This document shows positions 25,807 to 34,843 of a stretch of DNA of 64,000 nt, one piece after another. How positions within the stretch are numbered: position 1 is the stretch's first letter; every line of letters starts with the position of its first letter. Origin of the DNA: Streptomyces caniscabiei (lineage in GTDB: Bacteria > Actinomycetota > Actinomycetes > Streptomycetales > Streptomycetaceae); contig NZ_JABXWI010000002.1 in the NCBI RefSeq assembly GCF_014930365.1, forward strand, positions 186,001-250,000, read 5' to 3'. The position numbers and the translations under genes are program-made. The notes below the pieces were generated by a model. It had not been told where the DNA came from, did not search any database, and saw nothing but the letters and a program-made list of their open reading frames with translations.

Positions 25807-26430
25807 GTGGCAAAGCAGGCGAAGGCAGCGAGCAGCGGGGCCCGCGGCCCCAGGGGGTCCTATGCGAAGACCGCGGAGGTGCGGCAGAAGATCCTCGACG
25901 CCTGCGTCGAGGCATTCGGCGCCGGAGGCTTCCACGGCGCCACCATGAAGGACATCGCAGAGCGAGCCGGCATCAGCCAGACCGGCCTGCTGCACCACTT
26001 CGGCAGCAAGGCGGAACTGCTGGTCGAGGTTCTCGCCGCACATGAGCGGGAGACGGCCGCGATCGTCCGGGAAGCCGATGACCTGGATGTTCTGCAGACT
26101 CAACTGCGGGTCGTACACGCCAACAAGGCCCGACCCGGACTGATCCAGCTGCACAGCATCATCTCGAGCGAGGCCACAGCCGACGGGCATCCCGCTCACG
26201 AGCTGTACCGGGCCCGCTACGACAGCCTGCGCCTGCACCTGACCCGGATCTTCGCCGAGTTGCGCGGTCGCGGACGCCTGAAGGTCGACACCAGGCCGGA
26301 GGTCCTCGCGAACCTGCTCATCGCATCCATCGACGGACTTCAGATGCAGTGGCTGTACAACCCGGGCGCGGTGGACGTGTCGACAGGCATCGAGGCCTTC
26401 CTCGCAGGGGTAGTCGACGACGAGACCTGA
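25807..26430 (+). CDS. TetR-family regulator
   Basis: The 207-residue protein has a TetR DNA-binding domain at residues 20-66 (VRQKILDACVEAFGAGGFHG, TMKDIAERAGISQTGLLHHF) and a helical ligand domain whose tail RPEVLANLLIASIDGLQMQW is common in regulators of aromatic and xenobiotic catabolism. It is read in the same direction as the dioxygenase/demethylase/MDR operon, 98 bp behind it, from its own leaderless promoter. It is a reasonable candidate for the repressor of that block. Confidence 0.86.
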   Translation: MAKQAKAASSGARGPRGSYAKTAEVRQKILDACVEAFGAGGFHGATMKDIAERAGISQTGLLHHFGSKAELLVEVLAAHERETAAIVREADDLDVLQTQLRVVHANKARPGLIQLHSIISSEATADGHPAHELYRARYDSLRLHLTRIFAELRGRGRLKVDTRPEVLANLLIASIDGLQMQWLYNPGAVDVSTGIEAFLAGVVDDET

Positions 26431-26461
26431 GAACTTCCATGCGACTGAAACCGTGTGCTAG

Positions 26462-26512
26462 CGTCCACCTCAATCTCGAAGCACGAATCTAATTTCGAGA
26501 TTGAGGTGGACG
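26462..26512. terminator. Perfect 19-bp inverted repeat after tetR
   Basis: CGTCCACCTCAATCTCGAA (26462-26480) is matched exactly by its reverse complement at 26494-26512 across a 13-nt loop. It starts 32 bp after the tetR stop. The stem is unusually AT-rich for this DNA and has no T tract. A bidirectional terminator is the simple reading; an operator for the small downstream frame is also possible. Confidence 0.6.
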
Positions 26513-26550
26513 GTTCGCCGATCGCACACGCGCAGTCAAGGAGACCTCAC

Positions 26551-26892
26551 ATGCCTCGCTCTCGGCCATCCGAGGCTCGCACCCCGGCCGAGACATCCGC
26601 TGCATCCGCGCCGTTGGCCGACGCCGCCGCACCCGCCCCGAGCACGGTCCACGATGTGACCTCGTCCGGTACCGGTCTGCGGCGAAGGCCCCGAACCGGC
26701 CGCCCGGCTCTCCGCCGGCCTCGTCGGCGCGCGACCCCCACCGCACCCGGCGTGGCGGAGGCCGGCGAGCACTTCCCCAGGTACGGCACATCCGAAGGCG
26801 CAGGCGACCAAGGCATCGATCGGATCGGACATGCCTTCGTCGACGAGCACCCTGCCGACACGTATCGAAGACCCCGGCGACGCTCCCGCTGA
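26551..26892 (+). CDS. Unrecognised small reading frame with a strong ribosome binding site
   Basis: An ATG at 26551 follows AAGGAG (26538-26543) at ideal spacing and opens a 113-codon frame. The first 40 residues are alanine/serine/proline-rich; the rest is arginine-rich and looks like out-of-frame translation. It resembles no family I know. It may be the 5' remnant of a decayed gene, because the following DNA up to 27228 has no credible gene on either strand. It could also be spurious. Confidence 0.25.
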   Translation: MPRSRPSEARTPAETSAASAPLADAAAPAPSTVHDVTSSGTGLRRRPRTGRPALRRPRRRATPTAPGVAEAGEHFPRYGTSEGAGDQGIDRIGHAFVDEHPADTYRRPRRRSR

Positions 26893-27228
26893 AGGCCGCC
26901 GAGGCTCCTCCGGGCGCGGCCGACCTGTGTGTCCGCGCACCGGCGAGACTGGGATCCGGCTCCTTGTCGGCGACCAGGCGAGCCATGAGCGTGCTCGCGC
27001 CTGGTCGGCCGACCCGTCTCGAAGCGGCTTGAGCGCACGACGCCAGATGCCGCGGCGACATCGACGGCGGCGGGTCACGGAAACGTCGCAGCGCGCGGCT
27101 ACGACATCCACGGACGCCGCGCCCCCGATCATCGCCGAACACCGGGACGGCGGCACGCCGACCCCGGAGACAGCCGCCGTCCCGTGTCCCCGGGCGCCGC
27201 GAGCCCGGCACGGACAGAGAAGCGAAGC

Positions 27229-28659
27229 ATGACCACAAGGAGACGGACCATCTTGAACGGCAGGCGCGTGAGGATTCCCGCGGCACTCGCTCTGGGGGCG
27301 GTGATGGTCTTCGGATGCGGTCACCCTCCCGCCCAGACAGCCGAGGCAGCCCGGACAGCCGAGGCAACCCGCACCGAAACCGGCATCGCGCTGGTGAACA
27401 AGAAGCGACTCTCGCCGCGGCTCAGCGAGCTGACCTTCACCTCGTCCGCTCTCGACGGCACGACCAAGGTGCGCGTACTGCTCCCCCGCGGCTACGACGC
27501 GCAGAAGGGGCGCCGTTATCCCGTCCTGTACCTCTACCACGGTGGCGGGCAGAGCGCTTCGAGCTGGACGCAGGACGGTAACGCGGAGGTGATCACGGCC
27601 GGCTTGCCCGCGATCGTGGTGATGCCGGACGCCGGCTCCACGCAGTGGTATGCCGACTGGTGGAACAACGGCCACCACGGCCGGCCGATGTGGGAGACCT
27701 TCCACATCAACAGGCTCCTCCCCTGGGTGGACGAGCACTACCGCACGATCCCCGAGCGCGGGGCCCGGGCTGCCGCCGGACTGTCGATGGGCGGGTTCGG
27801 GGCCGTCTCGTACGCCGCCCGGCACCCCGACCTCTTCGGTGCCGTCGGCTCGTTCTCCGGAGACGTCGACCACCAGAACGTCCAGATGCGCACCATCATC
27901 GAGCAGCTCCACCCTTCCCTCTGGGGCCCGTGGGCGACGCAGGAAGTCCGCTGGCGCGGGGACAACCCCTGGGACCTGGCGGCCAATCTGGCCCACACGG
28001 ACGTGTCCCTGTACACGGGCAACGGCCGGCCCCGGCACGACGGCGAGGCCGTGGACCCCACGGAACAAAGAATCCAGCAGGAGAACGTGTCCTTCCACGA
28101 GCGCCTGCTGGATCTCGACATCCGACACCGGTGGCACGACTACGGACCCGGCAGCCACACATGGCCCTACTGGCAGGCCGACCTCCGCGCCTGGATACCG
28201 CACCTGAAGGCCCACTTCGCCCGCCGCGCGCGGCACCGCGCCACTCCCCGGTCGTTCACCTTCTCGTCGATCAGGCCGCAGTACAGCGCCTACGACTGGA
28301 CCGTAAGGATGCGGCGGGAAGTCACCGAGTTCAGTGCACTGGAGGTGGCCCGTAAGCGCCGCTTCACAGTGGTCGGGAACGGCTCGGCCACGGTACGGAC
28401 GCCCTCACTGGCTGGCCCGGGCACGCGGTATCGCGTCACCGTCCGCGGCCACGAGGGCGCTTCAGCGTGGTCGGCCACCGCCGACGCCCAGGGACGCTTG
28501 ACGATTCCCCTCGTACTGGGCACCGGCAACCCGCACCAGCAGTACTCGCCGCAGGCCGAGACGTCGAGCACGGGCCCCAGCCCTGACTACGTGCCGTTCC
28601 ACACCAGGGGTAACAGCTCCCGCTTCAACCGGGCCGAGGTGACGATCCTTCCGCGTTGA
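27229..28659 (+). CDS. Secreted lipoprotein esterase of the esterase D/FrmB type
   Basis: A 476-residue protein with an N-terminal basic region, hydrophobic stretch and lipobox MVFGC ending at C30, so it should be exported and lipid-anchored. The catalytic part (residues 60-330) is an alpha/beta hydrolase of the putative-esterase family: LYLYHGGGQSASSW, the nucleophile elbow GLSMGGFGA, and the late histidine in GPGSHTWPYW. Behind it lies a beta-rich domain of about 130 residues ending in RFNRAEVTI. It may free acyl groups from plant phenolic esters or attack a cell-surface substrate. The ATG at 27229 follows GAGAAGCGAAGC. The neighbouring glycoside import operon gives an attractive but unproven link. 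Confidence 0.82.
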   Translation: MTTRRRTILNGRRVRIPAALALGAVMVFGCGHPPAQTAEAARTAEATRTETGIALVNKKRLSPRLSELTFTSSALDGTTKVRVLLPRGYDAQKGRRYPVLYLYHGGGQSASSWTQDGNAEVITAGLPAIVVMPDAGSTQWYADWWNNGHHGRPMWETFHINRLLPWVDEHYRTIPERGARAAAGLSMGGFGAVSYAARHPDLFGAVGSFSGDVDHQNVQMRTIIEQLHPSLWGPWATQEVRWRGDNPWDLAANLAHTDVSLYTGNGRPRHDGEAVDPTEQRIQQENVSFHERLLDLDIRHRWHDYGPGSHTWPYWQADLRAWIPHLKAHFARRARHRATPRSFTFSSIRPQYSAYDWTVRMRREVTEFSALEVARKRRFTVVGNGSATVRTPSLAGPGTRYRVTVRGHEGASAWSATADAQGRLTIPLVLGTGNPHQQYSPQAETSSTGPSPDYVPFHTRGNSSRFNRAEVTILPR

Positions 28660-28883
28660 GATCTGCTCGCCCAGGCCTCCGGGACAGAGGCCCCTGGGGG
28701 CACCGAGGCAGATCGGCCAAGCCCTTCACCCACATCCCGGCACCGGGCGAGGCCCCGCCGCTTGAGCGACTCGGACGGACCTCACTATCGTCCTGCCCAG
28801 AGGTGAGACACCTCTCTCCGATGAGGCATCCCGGGAGGCTCCCCCTGACAGTCAAGAACGAGGAACAGGGTGCTGGGCGCGGC

Positions 28884-29456
28884 ATGCGCCGCGACGCGAT
28901 CCGCAACCGGCGCAAGCTCCTGGAGGCCGTGGGGGAAGCCCTCAGGACCGAGCCCGGCGCGATGACCATGGGGGTCATCGCGGAGCGGGCCGACCTGTCG
29001 CTGGCCACGGCCTACCGGTACTTCCCGTCGGTCGAGGAACTCCTCAAGGCCTACCTGCTCGGCGTGATCGTCCAGCTGCGCAACTACAGCCACGACTGCC
29101 CCAAGACCGGCCCGGCCCTGTTCGAGGACGTGGTGCGGGAATGGGCTCGCCTGGTCCGCAGCTACGGCCCCGCCATGGTCCAGATCCGATCGCGCACGGG
29201 CTTCCTCACCCGCCTGCGCAGCAACGATGAGGTGATCACCCCGGTCCGGGACGCCTGGGAGCGCCCCATTCGCAGCGTGATGCGGCACCTGGACGTGCCG
29301 GACGAGCATTTCGATCACGCGTTGTTCCTGTACAACGCCATGTTCGATCCACGCGAGATCCTGGACCTGATCAGCACCGGCCTCCCGGAGGAGGAAGCGA
29401 TCAGCCGTCTGACGACGGCCTACTACGGGGCTCTCCGGGGCTGGGCCGGCGCCTGA
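28884..29456 (+). CDS. TetR-family regulator
   Basis: A 190-residue TetR protein. The DNA-binding helices run MRRDAIRNRRKLLEAVGEAL to LSLATAYRYFPSVEEL. It is a paralogue of the regulator at 40828: both begin MRRD, share ATAYR.F in the recognition helix and FDPREI.DL near the end. That similarity supports the start at 28884; in-frame ATG 28821 would add 21 residues without clear reason. The two paralogues bracket the aminotransferase and glycoside operon, so they may act on the same operators. Confidence 0.8.
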   Translation: MRRDAIRNRRKLLEAVGEALRTEPGAMTMGVIAERADLSLATAYRYFPSVEELLKAYLLGVIVQLRNYSHDCPKTGPALFEDVVREWARLVRSYGPAMVQIRSRTGFLTRLRSNDEVITPVRDAWERPIRSVMRHLDVPDEHFDHALFLYNAMFDPREILDLISTGLPEEEAISRLTTAYYGALRGWAGA

Positions 29457-29684
29457 GGCACACGACCGGCAGCCGGTGAGGAGCGGCTCCCCCGCGGTTG
29501 CCGTAGCTCAGCACCAGGAACCAACCACCCACGGCGTCTCCGGCGGGCTTCAGGTCATGCCCACCGGACCCCAGCTCGTCCAGAGCGCCCCACAGCGCGC
29601 ACACCGCGCACCCGCTCGGGCATGTGCCACCACCTGCCTCCGGCCGATCCAGCCGCGCCCCAACCCTTGAACCGCTCATCTCAA

Positions 29685-29702
29685 TGTGAGAACGTTCTCG
29701 CA
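29685..29702. promoter_or_regulatory. 18-bp LacI-type operator before the aminotransferase gene
   Basis: TGTGAGAACGTTCTCGCA has a perfect 12-bp core GAGAACGTTCTC (29688-29699) with a central CG and flanking TG/CA. This is the layout of LacI/GalR-family operators. It lies 31 bp ahead of the aminotransferase ATG, just before a -10-like TTACAT (29705-29710), so bound protein would block transcription. Confidence 0.6.
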
Positions 29703-29732
29703 CTTTACATCTCGTGACTCCCTGGAGATCGG

Positions 29733-30890
29733 ATGAGCGCCCTCCCCTCCCGCACCGCCGACTCTCTCCCGGAACGCATCAGAGCAGCATCGAGGCGGCC
29801 CAAAACGCTGGGCGGTGCGGTGCCGGGCGCCATCTCTCTGGCCATGGGTGAACCGGACAGCAACACCCCGCAGCCAGTGGTGGAGGCTGCCGTCCGGGCG
29901 TTGCGCGCCGGTCGCACTCGTTACTCGCAGATCACGGGGTCTCCGGATCTCCGCCAGGAAATCGCCTCCCACCTGGCGCGTTTCCAGGGCCTCGGGATCG
30001 ACCCGGCGAATGTCGTCGTCACTCACGGTGGCAGCGCCGGCCTCGCCGCCACCGTCCTCGCTCTGCTGAACCCGGGCGATCGAGTGCTGCTCCCCGAACC
30101 GACCTACTCCCTGTACGCGGACCACGCGGCCATGGCAGGGGCCAAGGTCGAGTGGATCTCCACGCGGCCTGACGGCTCGATCGACCTGCACAAACTCGCG
30201 GCGGCGGCACCCGGTGCCCGGATGCTCATCCTGTGCAATCCCGTGAACCCCACCGGAATGGTGTTCTCCAAAGCCGATATCGAAGGAGTCGGCGCCATTC
30301 TCCGCGATCACCCCGACCTCTACCTCCTGTCGGACGAGGCATACAGCGACATCGTCTTCGACGGGATCGCGTTCACCTCGGCATCCGAACTGATCTCCGT
30401 GCGGGACCGGGTGTTGCTCTCCGGCACGTTCTCCAAGTCGTACTCGATGACCGGCTGGCGCATCGGTTTCATCTGCGCCGCGGCCGCGGTCGCCGAAAAG
30501 ATCAACCTCGTTCACCGGACGATCAACGGGCCTCTGAACACCTTCGTCCAGGACGCGGCCGTCGAGGCGCTACGCATTCCCGACAAGGATCTGCACGCAC
30601 TCTCGGCGCGCTTCCAGCACCGCCGAGATCTGGTCATGCGGCACCTCGACGGTCTCGACGCGGTGAGCGTCGTCCGGCCTCTCGGAGCGTTCTACGCATT
30701 CCCTCGTATCGACAGCGCCCTGTCCTCCGTCGAACTCGTGCAACGGTTCGCCGACGGAGGCGTGCTCGTACGCGCCGGGTCCGAATTCGGCCCGTCGGGC
30801 GAGGGACACGTACGCCTGTCCTTCGCCACGGACGAAGCGGCACTCGAAGAGGGTCTGCGCCGCTTTACGCACGTCATCAACGCGCTTTAG
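29733..30890 (+). CDS. Class I/II pyridoxal-phosphate aminotransferase
   Basis: The 385-residue enzyme has the fold-type I aspartate aminotransferase signature: CNPVNPTGMVF, LSDEAYSDIVFDG, and the PLP lysine in SGTFSKSYSMTGWRIG. The C-terminal arginine that binds the substrate carboxylate is in EGHVRLSFA. The family includes aspartate and aromatic aminotransferases. With an indolepyruvate ferredoxin oxidoreductase nearby (41506-45036), it may feed aryl- or branched 2-oxo acids to that enzyme. It has its own promoter with a LacI-type operator and no close downstream partner. Confidence 0.86.
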   Translation: MSALPSRTADSLPERIRAASRRPKTLGGAVPGAISLAMGEPDSNTPQPVVEAAVRALRAGRTRYSQITGSPDLRQEIASHLARFQGLGIDPANVVVTHGGSAGLAATVLALLNPGDRVLLPEPTYSLYADHAAMAGAKVEWISTRPDGSIDLHKLAAAAPGARMLILCNPVNPTGMVFSKADIEGVGAILRDHPDLYLLSDEAYSDIVFDGIAFTSASELISVRDRVLLSGTFSKSYSMTGWRIGFICAAAAVAEKINLVHRTINGPLNTFVQDAAVEALRIPDKDLHALSARFQHRRDLVMRHLDGLDAVSVVRPLGAFYAFPRIDSALSSVELVQRFADGGVLVRAGSEFGPSGEGHVRLSFATDEAALEEGLRRFTHVINAL

Positions 30891-31048
30891 CACTGCCCCC
30901 TCGATTTCGATCACATATCAGCCCGGGCGACAGCGCGCATACGCATGGACCCCGGGGATCTCGAGTGCGTCACAGAGGTCCCGAAGTCCGTGCTGCCCAG
31001 CGACCCTTTCGGTGAGCCAGGCTCTTTACCAAAAGTCGACGAGAAAGC

Positions 31049-31082
31049 GTTGACAGGCGGCGCACCCGGCCCCATAGTCAAC
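31049..31082 (+). promoter_or_regulatory. Sigma-70-like promoter of the glycoside operon
   Basis: TTGACA (31050-31055) and CATAGT (31073-31078) are 17 nt apart. The -35 is part of GTTGAC (31049-31054), whose inverted copy GTCAAC (31077-31082) overlaps the -10, so the promoter is bracketed by an inverted repeat. It lies about 280 bp before the binding-protein gene. The long leader contains GGGACGAGTCCC (31257-31268), a small hairpin, but no recognisable riboswitch. Confidence 0.5.
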
Positions 31083-31365
31083 GCAACTGAGATTCGCTTC
31101 GCACTTCAGAGTGAGCAGTTCGGTTCGAACGCAAGCACTCCGAACCTCGGACTCTGCTCCGCGGGGCCAGCACATCACGTAGGCCAGACGGGCCAACAAG
31201 GGCTGGCGCACACCTCAAGTGAAACCCCAATCGCAAGCCGTTCGGCAGTGTTCGTAGGGACGAGTCCCCGATGACGGGACGCTCTCAACGACTCCGTGCG
31301 CGACACGCCGCTCGCAGATCAACCGGCAAGCTCCGCAAGGCGGACGGCCGACGGAAGGAGTTCCC

Positions 31366-32673
31366 ATGGCTTCACGGTGGGTGAAGGGGGCTGGGGTCAT
31401 GTTGACCGTTGCCTCGCTCGTCACGCTCAGCGCCTGCAGCGGGTCCGGCGACTCGGGCGGTTCGAGTTCCGGCGGCAAGCCGGTGACGGTGGAGTTCTGG
31501 GGGGCGGCGGTCGGCCTCGACAAGTCCGTGGCGCTGTGGAACAAGTCCCACCCCGACATCAAGGTCAAGTACAGCCAGATCCCTGCGGGCAGCATCGGCG
31601 GCTACGCCAAGATGCAGAACGCGGTGAAGGCCGGCAACGCACCCTGTCTCGGACAGGTGGGCTACGACACCCTCTCGAACTTCATCGCCACCGGCGCGCT
31701 GGAGGACATCTCCCAGTACGCCGACTCCGCCAAGGACAAGTTCGTGCCGTGGACCTGGCAGATGTCCAGCGTCGGCGACAGGGTGTTCGGCATCCCCGTC
31801 GACACCGGGCCCATGGCGATGTACTACCGCACCGACCTGTTCAAGAAGTACAAGATCTCGCCACCGAAGACCTGGGACGATTTCGCCGCGGCCGCGCAGA
31901 AGGTCCACAGCGCCAACCCCTCGGCCTATCTGACGACCACGCCGCAGGACGCCTATGACCTGGGGGCACTGACCTGGCAGGCCGGAGGCAAGTGGTTCGG
32001 TACCGCGAACGACCGGTGGCAGGTGACCATCGACAACCCGCAGACGAGCAAGGTCGCACAGTACTGGCAGGGCTTGCTGGACAAGAAGCTGGTCATCAGT
32101 GACCCGATGCTGGACACGGCCTGGTTCAAGAAGGTGCAGGACGGGCAGCTGCTGTCGCTCGTCAGCGCCGTGTGGGCGGCTCCGCTGATCTCCAAGAACC
32201 TGCCCGAGCTGTCCGGCAAGTGGGCCGTGGCGCCCATGCCCCAGTGGTCCGCCGGGCAGAAGGCGGCCGGTAACCGCGGAGGCTCGGCGACCGTGGTGCT
32301 CAAGGGGTGCGAGCACCCTAAGGAAGCCACGGAGTTCGCGACCTGGATGAGCACCGACAGCGACAGCGTCACCAGTCTGATCAAGAACACGGGCATCTAC
32401 CCGGCCGCGACGAGCGGACAGCAGCTGCCTGCCGTGGACCAGCCGTCGGCGTACTTCGGCGGACAGAACATCTACGACGTGTTCAAGACCGCGGCCGCGA
32501 ACACGAGCACGGGCTGGGTGTGGGGCCCGACGATGAGCCAGGTTCAGTCCGACATGAAGGACGGGCTCAAGAAGGCCGGAGCCGGGCAGGGCACCATCCC
32601 GAAGGCCGTGACCTCCGTCCAGGACAGCACCGTCGCGGCCATGAAGAGCCAGGGACTGAGCGTCGGGAAGTGA
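31366..32673 (+). CDS. ABC transporter extracellular solute-binding lipoprotein
   Basis: A 435-residue family 1 solute-binding protein. The signal peptide ends in the lipobox LSAC at C24, followed by a serine/glycine linker. The body has the usual motifs VEFWGAAV, GIPVDTGPMAMYYRTDLF and TWDDFAAAAQK. It captures a carbohydrate-like ligand outside the cell and delivers it to the two permeases encoded next. GGAAGGAG stands before the ATG at 31366. The next genes (esterase, isomerase, Gfo/Idh/MocA oxidoreductase, GH2) point to a glycoside or oligosaccharide as ligand. Confidence 0.92.
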   Translation: MASRWVKGAGVMLTVASLVTLSACSGSGDSGGSSSGGKPVTVEFWGAAVGLDKSVALWNKSHPDIKVKYSQIPAGSIGGYAKMQNAVKAGNAPCLGQVGYDTLSNFIATGALEDISQYADSAKDKFVPWTWQMSSVGDRVFGIPVDTGPMAMYYRTDLFKKYKISPPKTWDDFAAAAQKVHSANPSAYLTTTPQDAYDLGALTWQAGGKWFGTANDRWQVTIDNPQTSKVAQYWQGLLDKKLVISDPMLDTAWFKKVQDGQLLSLVSAVWAAPLISKNLPELSGKWAVAPMPQWSAGQKAAGNRGGSATVVLKGCEHPKEATEFATWMSTDSDSVTSLIKNTGIYPAATSGQQLPAVDQPSAYFGGQNIYDVFKTAAANTSTGWVWGPTMSQVQSDMKDGLKKAGAGQGTIPKAVTSVQDSTVAAMKSQGLSVGK

Positions 32674-32889
32674 CGCGCGCGGAGAACGACGGCTGGCGCC
32701 CGGCGGCCTTCCTGACCTGCCGGGCACCGGCGCCGCCGCTTCACGCCCTCTGCCCCGACATGCGGGGATCCGTCCTCCCCCGTGCCACCACCGCCCGCGC
32801 CGCCGCCGCAGGGCGACGACCAGCCCGACCAGCACCAATGACCAGCCGGTCCCCACGTCACGGGACCACTTCACGAGCTAGGAGCAGGC

Positions 32890-33840
32890 ATGGCGACAAG
32901 AACGCCTGGCGACGCTCTCGCCCACCCCATCGCCGGCTCGGTAGCGAAGCGCACCCCCGGCCGTGGCCACACTCGTTCAGCGGTGCTCTTCCTGGCACCG
33001 TTCGGGCTGTTGTTCACGGCGATGTTGCTCGCACCGATCGGCTACGCGGTGTACCAGAGCTTCTTCAGGACGCGCCGCAGCGGCCTCGGACTGGGACCGT
33101 CGACGACTGTCTTCGCCGGGTTCGACAACTACGTGACGGCTCTGCACGACAGCCGGTTCATGTCGTCGTTCCTGCGGGTGTTCACGCTCGGCATCGTGCA
33201 GGTGCCGGTGATGCTGGGCCTGGCACTTCTGCTGGCGCTGCTGCTGGACTCGCGTGGCTCCGTGTTCAAGAAGTTCTTCCGGCAGATCTACTTCCTGCCC
33301 TACGCGCTGCCGGGCGTGATCGCCGCGATCATGTGGTCGTTCCTGTACGCGCCGAGCGTCAGCCCGTTCACCGCTGCCCTGCGGCACGTCGGGCTCGAAG
33401 TGAACTTCCTGTCCGACGACCTCGTGCTCGCCTCGATCGGCAACATGATGACGTGGGCCTGGACCGGCTTCAACATGCTGATCATCTACTCGGCCTTGCA
33501 GGCGATCCCCGGCGAACTGACCGAAGCCGCTGTGATGGACGGCTGTTCCGGGTGGCGGGTCGCCTGGCACGTGAAAATTCCCGCGGTGCGGCCTGCGCTG
33601 ATCCTCACCACGGTGTTCTCCATCATCGGTACCGCCCAGCTGTTCAACGAGCCCGCGGTGCTGAGTCAGGTCGCCCCGACCGTCTCCCCCACCTACACGC
33701 CGATCCTGGCCACGCAGCAGTCGGCGGACATCAACAACTACAACTACGCGGCCACCCAGTCGGTCATCCTCGCCCTGCTGACCTTCGTGCTGTCGTTCGG
33801 CTTCCTCAAGTTCACCCAGCGGAAGGGCACCTTCGCATGA
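32890..33840 (+). CDS. Sugar ABC transporter permease (MalF type)
   Basis: The 316-residue inner-membrane protein has six predicted spans; the first is near LFLAPFGLLFTAMLLAPIGY. The EAA loop that docks the ATPase reads ELTEAAVMDGCSGWRVAWHV. It pairs with the permease encoded by the next gene, which overlaps it by 4 bp (ATGA). AGGAGC precedes the ATG. No ATPase gene is present in the operon; Streptomyces sugar importers commonly share the distant MsiK ATPase. Confidence 0.92.
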   Translation: MATRTPGDALAHPIAGSVAKRTPGRGHTRSAVLFLAPFGLLFTAMLLAPIGYAVYQSFFRTRRSGLGLGPSTTVFAGFDNYVTALHDSRFMSSFLRVFTLGIVQVPVMLGLALLLALLLDSRGSVFKKFFRQIYFLPYALPGVIAAIMWSFLYAPSVSPFTAALRHVGLEVNFLSDDLVLASIGNMMTWAWTGFNMLIIYSALQAIPGELTEAAVMDGCSGWRVAWHVKIPAVRPALILTTVFSIIGTAQLFNEPAVLSQVAPTVSPTYTPILATQQSADINNYNYAATQSVILALLTFVLSFGFLKFTQRKGTFA

Positions 33841-34730
33841 CGACCGTCACTCCCTCAGCAGCACGTGCCGCCGCCGGGCCTCCCGGCCGACTGCGTACGT
33901 CATCGCTGGCCGGCCGGGCGGGCGTGTTCGCGGTCATGGCGCTCTTCGCCCTGTACACGCTCATCCCGGTCTGGTGGCTGCTGGTCACCGCGACGAAGAA
34001 CAGCGGCTACCTGTTCACCACGAACGGGCTGTGGTTCTCCCACTTCGACCTGTGGACCAACATCCGTGACGTCTTCCAGGAACAGGACGGCATCTTCGCC
34101 CGGTGGCTGCTGAACAGCGCCCTCTACAGCGTCGGCGGCGCGGCGGTGAGCACGACGCTGTCCGCCATGGCCGGGTACGCGCTGGCCAAGTACCCCTTCC
34201 GCGGTCGCGACCTGACCTTCAACGTCATCCTCGGTGCCGTCCTGATCCCGGACGTCATGTTCGCGCTGCCGCTGTACCTGATGTTCAGCCAGGTCCACCT
34301 CGTCAACACCTACTGGGCCGTCTTCCTGCCCAGCATCGTCAGCCCGTTCGGGGTCTACCTGTCACGCATCTACGCCGGAGCGTCGGTACCGGACGAACTG
34401 ATCGAAGCCGCGCGACTCGACGGTGCCGGCGAGGCCCGGATCTTCTGGCGGGTCGCCATGCCGATCATGTCGCCCGCGCTGGTCACCATCTTCCTGTTCC
34501 AGTTCGTCAGCATCTGGAACAACTACCTGCTGCCCCTGCTCATGCTCAACAGCGACGAACTCCAGCCGGTCACCGTCGGGCTGGCCAACTGGCGGGAAGG
34601 GGTGAACCAAGGCATCCCCTACAACATCACCATCACCGGCGCGTTCCTCTCGGTGATCCCCCTGATCGTCGCGTTTCTCGTCCTGCAGCGGTTCTGGCGC
34701 TCCGGACTGGCCGCCGGGAGCGTGAAGTAG
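33837..34730 (+). CDS. Sugar ABC transporter permease (MalG type)
   Basis: The 297-residue permease has six spans and an EAA loop ELIEAARLDGAGEARIFWRV. The first span is at FAVMALFALYTLIPVWWLLV. Its start overlaps the stop of the first permease, which enforces equal production. With the binding protein at 31366 it forms a CUT1-type importer lacking its own ATP-binding subunit. Confidence 0.92.
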   Translation: MTTVTPSAARAAAGPPGRLRTSSLAGRAGVFAVMALFALYTLIPVWWLLVTATKNSGYLFTTNGLWFSHFDLWTNIRDVFQEQDGIFARWLLNSALYSVGGAAVSTTLSAMAGYALAKYPFRGRDLTFNVILGAVLIPDVMFALPLYLMFSQVHLVNTYWAVFLPSIVSPFGVYLSRIYAGASVPDELIEAARLDGAGEARIFWRVAMPIMSPALVTIFLFQFVSIWNNYLLPLLMLNSDELQPVTVGLANWREGVNQGIPYNITITGAFLSVIPLIVAFLVLQRFWRSGLAAGSVK

Positions 34731-34843
34731 GCCTGCCCGCCCGGCGATTCCGGCCGGCCACGAGGCTGAACGGACATCCCCACCTCCTCCCGCCTACGCG
34801 CGCTGCACCCGATTTCCCCCACACCCCTGGAGACCTGACCCTG

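Noticed and set aside
26489..28236. Long minus-strand frames across 26.5-28.2 kb
   Set aside because: Part is antisense to the lipoprotein esterase; the rest has no start signal or family resemblance. I kept only the small plus-strand frame as a weak possibility.
31109..31140. tRNA-like GGTTCGAAC and flanking GAGTG/CACTC arms
   Set aside because: The GTTCGAAC resembles a T loop, but no acceptor, D or anticodon stems can be drawn, and the arms are not centred on it.
32520..34103. Plus-strand frame overlapping the first permease in another phase
   Set aside because: It is arginine-rich out-of-frame text over a clear permease; only the end (33837-34730) in that frame is a real gene.
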